A DNA stretch of 33,346 nucleotides from JANMDN01 sp031376285 (GTDB lineage Bacteria; Actinomycetota; Thermoleophilia; Miltoncostaeales; Miltoncostaeaceae): contig JANMDN010000042.1 of the NCBI GenBank assembly GCA_031376285.1, forward strand, positions 1 through 33,346, in the 5' to 3' direction. How positions within the stretch are numbered: the first letter of the stretch is position 1; each line of letters begins with the position of its first letter. Of the stretch, positions 30,540 to 33,346 are shown piece by piece. Made by a program: the position numbers and the translations under genes. The notes beneath the pieces were generated by a model, which was given only the letters and a program-made list of their open reading frames with translations, was not told where the DNA came from and ran no database searches.

Positions 30540-31205
30540 ATGGGCGCCCGACTGCTCGTGATCGAAGACGACGCGGACCTCCGCGGCCTCCTTCGACGCA
30601 TCCTCCAAGAAGACGGCTTCGACGTCTCAGTCGCCGCGACAGGAGCCGACGCCCTGGCACAGATCGATACCCACACCCTCGACGGTCTGGTCATCGATAT
30701 TGGCCTCCCAGACGCAGACGGCCGCGATATCTGCCAAGCCATCAGGGCACGTGGAATACACGCCCCAGTCCTGTTCCTCACCGCCCGCGACGCGCTGACC
30801 GATCGCCTCTCCGGATTCAGCGTTGGCGGGGACGACTACCTCACCAAACCCTTCGCGATCGCGGAACTCGTCGCACGCCTCCACGCACTCATCCGCCGCT
30901 CGGGCACCGACCTCACCTCACACGTCGGCGACCTCCGCCTTGACCCATCCACGCACGCCGCGGACTGTTGCGGTGAGAGCGTCGCGCTTAGTCCCACCGA
31001 GTTCCGACTCCTCGCAGCCCTCTGCGCGCGCCCCGGCGAGGCAGTACGGCGCCACGAACTCGCCAGGGTCGGATGGGCACACGGCGCCATCGTCAATGAC
31101 AACACCCTCGACGCCTACATCGCACGCATCCGACGCAAACTCAAAGCCCTCCCAGGAGCGCCAACCGTTCAAACCGTCCACGGGGTGGGCTACGCCATTC
31201 ACTAG
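30540..31205 (+). CDS. OmpR/PhoB-family response regulator
   Basis: 221 residues. Receiver domain: Glu9-Asp10-Asp11 acidic pocket, phosphorylated Asp53 in GLVIDIGLPD, Thr81 in LFLTARD and Lys103 in YLTKPF. The C-terminal winged helix has LSPTEFRLLAALCARPGEAV and NTLDAYIARIRRKL, ending VQTVHGVGYAI. It is phosphorylated by the kinase that follows and binds DNA as a dimer. The start at 30540 is chosen by the -10 box; 30519 would add seven residues. It lies 1 kb downstream of the exporter operon, whose promoter carries phased repeats suited to this regulator class. Confidence 0.93.
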   Translation: MGARLLVIEDDADLRGLLRRILQEDGFDVSVAATGADALAQIDTHTLDGLVIDIGLPDADGRDICQAIRARGIHAPVLFLTARDALTDRLSGFSVGGDDYLTKPFAIAELVARLHALIRRSGTDLTSHVGDLRLDPSTHAADCCGESVALSPTEFRLLAALCARPGEAVRRHELARVGWAHGAIVNDNTLDAYIARIRRKLKALPGAPTVQTVHGVGYAIH

Positions 31206-31218
31206 GACCCCCCGCGGC

Positions 31219-32550
31219 CTGCGGCGACGACTGCTCCTTGCCGTGATTGGTGCTGTCGCCGGCGCGCTTGCGCTCATGATCGGAGGCTTCAACCTCACCC
31301 TCCGGGCTACGCTCGACCGCGAAGCCGACAGAGCCGTCAAAGAACGCGCCGCCGCGCGACTCGCCACGCTCCGCGTCAGCGACGGAAAGATCACGATCAG
31401 CGAGGACCAACCCGATACGTCACTCGACGTCGGCACGTGGATCTACCAAGGTCAGCGCGCCATCGAGCGACCAACCGCCGAACCCGCACTCGATGCCGAC
31501 GCCGACCGCCTCGCCGGCCGCGGCGCCACGATCACGAGCATCGAGGCAGCCGAAGCGCGCCTCGCCTCCCTCCCGGTCCTCGGCGACAACGGAACGCAAA
31601 TCGGAACGGTCGTCGCTGGCCTCTCCGACCGGCCCTACGATCGGACGTTCAAGGTCTCGCTCATCGCGTCCCTCGCCCTCGCCGGTCTCCTACTCGCCCT
31701 CGTGGCGTTCGCGACAGCCGCCGTACTGCGCGCCGCCCTGCGGCCAGTCTCACGGATGACCGCCGACGCGGCCGACTGGAGCGAACACGACCTCGACAAG
31801 CGCTTTGCGCTCGGCCGACCACATGACGAACTCACCAGACTGGCCCAGACCCTCGACGGGCTCCTTGACCGCATCGCCGCGAGCCTCCGGCGCGAACGGC
31901 TCCTCACCGCAGAAATCTCGCACGAACTACGCACACCTCTCGCCAGGATCACCGCCGAAGCCGACCTCGCCCTACGACGCGAACGTAGCCCCGAGGAGTA
32001 CCGCGCCGCCCTCACCGCGGTACTCGACGGCGCCGAACAACTCAACCAAACGATCGAAACGCTCCTTCTCGCCGCCCGCGAACAGCCCGCCGCGACCCGC
32101 AGAAGCGCCGACCTCGCCGCGGTTCTCGAACGTCTCATCGCCGACGCCGGTATCTCAACACCAAGCCCAGATGGCCCAAGGCTCGACCTCGCGCTACCCG
32201 ACCGACCCATCCGCGTTGGTGCCAACGGGGCGGTGATCGCCCGCATCTTCGCCCCGATCCTCGAGAACGCCCGCCGCCACGCCATCAGCACCATCACCAT
32301 CAGCGCCACCGAACCACGAGGCACCGACATCACCGTCGTCATCGCAGACGATGGCAACGGCATCGACCCAGTCGACGGCGAGCGAATTTTCGAACCGGGT
32401 GTTCGCGTCAGCACGACAACCGACACCCACGACGGGCCCGGGCTGGGCCTGTCCCTCGCCCGACGCCTTGCCCGCGACATCGGCGGCGACGTGATCGTAA
32501 GTCCCTCACCACACGGCGGCCACTTCATCATCACACTCCCGCTCGGCTAG
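31219..32550 (+). CDS. Sensor histidine kinase, start codon uncertain
   Basis: About 440 residues. A first membrane helix (LLLAVIGAVAGALALMIGGF) is followed by an extracytoplasmic sensor segment of about 115 residues, then a second helix (VSLIASLALAGLLLALVAFA), a HAMP linker, and the HisKA motif LTAEISHELRTPLARI with the phosphorylated His. The ATPase domain shows FAPILENARRHA (N box), VIADDGNGIDPV (G1), IFEPGVRV (F box) and GPGLGLSLARRLA (G2). The natural N-terminus 'TPRGLRRRLLLAV' begins right at the regulator's stop, but no ATG, GTG or TTG precedes it closely: CTG 31219, GTG 31243 (within the helix) and ATG 31096 (inside the regulator gene) are the options. Confidence 0.88.
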   Translation: MRRRLLLAVIGAVAGALALMIGGFNLTLRATLDREADRAVKERAAARLATLRVSDGKITISEDQPDTSLDVGTWIYQGQRAIERPTAEPALDADADRLAGRGATITSIEAAEARLASLPVLGDNGTQIGTVVAGLSDRPYDRTFKVSLIASLALAGLLLALVAFATAAVLRAALRPVSRMTADAADWSEHDLDKRFALGRPHDELTRLAQTLDGLLDRIAASLRRERLLTAEISHELRTPLARITAEADLALRRERSPEEYRAALTAVLDGAEQLNQTIETLLLAAREQPAATRRSADLAAVLERLIADAGISTPSPDGPRLDLALPDRPIRVGANGAVIARIFAPILENARRHAISTITISATEPRGTDITVVIADDGNGIDPVDGERIFEPGVRVSTTTDTHDGPGLGLSLARRLARDIGGDVIVSPSPHGGHFIITLPLG

Positions 32551-32608
32551 CCAACCTTCAGGGCAAACGAGCCCCGACCGTTGGTAGCGCCGACGTTTCA
32601 AACGGCGT

Positions 32609-32635
32609 ACTCATCCTGGACTCATCGCTGACTGG
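32609..32635 (+). promoter_or_regulatory. 11-bp-phased CTCAT repeats downstream of the kinase gene
   Basis: ACTCATC occurs at 32609 and 32620, and a weaker ACTGGTT at 32631, again 11 bp apart. The pattern is close to the [CT]TCAG array at 24885-24911. It lies just before the cupredoxin remnant and may have driven it. Confidence 0.4.
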
Positions 32636-32871
32636 TTTCCTCTCCGACGTCGAGCGCCCGCACGGTCACGAACCGCGGCAAGCTCCCGCACGAACTCGTC
32701 GTACTCCGCACGACACGACCGGCAGCGTCGCTCCCCGGCACCGCGAACAAGGTGAAGGAAAGCGGCAACGTCGGCGACAGTGGTGGCATCGCGGCGAACG
32801 GGCGGAAGTCCTTCCGCGTGACGCTCAACCCCGGCCGCTACGCCCTCATCTGCAACCTCCCGGAGCGGTGA
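32632..32871 (+). pseudogene. Cupredoxin (blue copper) fragment
   Basis: The frame reads TVTNRGKLPHELVVLRT, then AANGRKSFRVTLNPGRYALI, CNLPE and a TGA at 32869. This matches plastocyanin/azurin-like domains, where 'PHEL' supplies the first copper His and 'CNLPGH' the Cys and second His. Here the sequence breaks right after CNLPE: the second His and the Met ligand are gone, as are the signal peptide and first strands (a TGA at 32629 closes the frame). It cannot bind copper normally. The break coincides exactly with the start of the PAP2 frame (GTGA), suggesting a deletion joined the two genes. Confidence 0.6.
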
Positions 32872-33346
32872 CACACCTCGGCGACGCCGCGACCGTCGGG
32901 CTCACCGCCCCGGCTGCGGCAGCCCTCCTGACCTGGCGCCGCCGTATCCACGACGCGGTTATGCTTGTCGCGACCGGCGCAGTCGCCGGGATCGGCTCTG
33001 CGGCGATCAAACTGGTCGTCGAGCGGCAGCGCCCTCACGTACTTCAGTGGCTGGTCCCAGCAGGCGGCTACTCCTTCCCAAGCGGGCACGCCACCGGATC
33101 AATGGCCCTCGCCCTCGCGACGGCAGTCATCGTTCGAAACCGCCGTCAAGGACGCATCATCGGGGCGCTTGTGATCGCACTCGCCGTTGCCGTCGGACTC
33201 TCGCACCTGTTCGTTGGTGTTCACTACCCCACAGACATCGCGGCGGGATGGTTACTCGCCGCCGCCGCCGTCACCGTCACTGTCGCCTACCTGACCGGGG
33301 CGGCCCGTGTCGCGACCTCTCGCCGATTCCTCGACGCAGAGCGACA
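32868..33346 (+). CDS. PAP2-family phosphatase (runs off the right edge)
   Basis: At least 159 residues from GTG 32868. All three PAP2 motifs are present: KLVVERQRP (KxxxxxxRP), YSFPSGHATGS (PSGH) and SHLFVGVHYPTDIAAG (SRxxxxxHxxxD, with His in place of the Arg). Membrane helices surround them (AVMLVATGAVAGIGSAAI; MALALATAVIV; IIGALVIALAVAVGLSHL; LLAAAAVTVTVAYL). These enzymes dephosphorylate lipid phosphates such as undecaprenyl pyrophosphate or phosphatidic acid at the membrane. It starts at 'VTHLGD', where full-length relatives usually have 50-90 more residues with a first helix, so the 5' end is probably lost. The 3' end lies outside the window. Confidence 0.8.
   Translation, partial: MTHLGDAATVGLTAPAAAALLTWRRRIHDAVMLVATGAVAGIGSAAIKLVVERQRPHVLQWLVPAGGYSFPSGHATGSMALALATAVIVRNRRQGRIIGALVIALAVAVGLSHLFVGVHYPTDIAAGWLLAAAAVTVTVAYLTGAARVATSRRFLDAER

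Noticed and set aside
1..33346. CRISPR arrays, rRNA genes and IS transposases
   Set aside because: No array of evenly spaced short repeats, no rRNA-like sequence and no transposase or terminal inverted repeats of an IS were seen on either strand.

Overview
The window is 33.3 kb of high-GC DNA with strong G/C preference at third codon positions. The gene content (LigC-type ligase with a stand-alone LigD-like polymerase, a SARP/BTAD-type regulator, LAL-type AAA regulators, an OmpR/HK pair beside a two-ATPase FtsX-family exporter, and DUF433/DUF5615 and PIN toxin-antitoxin pieces) fits a free-living member of the Actinomycetota. A deep lineage such as Thermoleophilia is likely, but this is inferred from gene families only. 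Many genes start on an ATG or GTG 6-7 bases after a TANNNT -10 box, which points to widespread leaderless transcription.

Layout. 1-2433 (minus): N-terminal 811 residues of a large LuxR/LAL-type ATPase regulator that leaves the window. 2620-3410: DUF433-like antitoxin and DUF5615 PIN-like toxin; the toxin has no ordinary start codon. 3514-5027: beta-carbonic anhydrase and an overlapping unknown gene. 5180-7811: repair block with a GNAT acetyltransferase divergent from a LigC-like DNA ligase, and a LigD-polymerase-domain protein convergent with the ligase. 8108-10219: operator-like repeats, a leaderless promoter, two tandemly duplicated 30-residue peptide genes carrying four IKGVTW motifs, a strong hairpin, a second structured leader, then an ABC-F ATPase. 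10304-14197: a 1297-residue protein joining a zinc ribbon, a degenerate nucleotide-cyclase domain, an AAA ATPase, TPRs and a C-terminal SARP-like region. 14209-15492 (minus): class III aminotransferase.

15.6-17.5 kb is a decayed patch: a frameshifted VapC, an unknown gene, two copies of a tRNA-Lys 3' half (integration scars) and a 5'-truncated second VapC. 17.9-21.6 kb holds an ankyrin-repeat protein, a SnoaL-like gene broken by an in-frame UGA, a TetR gene whose promoter and start codon lie in a perfect 34-bp palindrome, a RidA-family protein without the catalytic Arg, and a DUF488 protein, followed by a frameshifted fragment of a 3-hydroxyacyl-CoA dehydrogenase. 21.9-24.2 kb: a Nei/Fpg glycosylase overlapping an iron-sulfur (6-4) photolyase, a second DNA-repair operon.

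24.9-29.5 kb is a tight operon (stop/start overlaps): secreted protein, two ABC ATPases and one FtsX-like permease. It is preceded by three 11-bp-phased [CT]TCAG elements that look like OmpR-type regulator sites. 29.6-30.45 kb contains fragments of CydB and a COG4705-like membrane protein, each lacking its N-terminal part. An OmpR-family response regulator and histidine kinase follow, then a cupredoxin fragment fused at GTGA to a PAP2 phosphatase that runs off the right edge.

The most promising undescribed element is the duplicated KGVTW peptide locus with its structured leader in front of an ABC-F gene. The second theme is unusually heavy gene erosion (at least seven broken genes), which is either real deletion decay or partly assembly/indel error.
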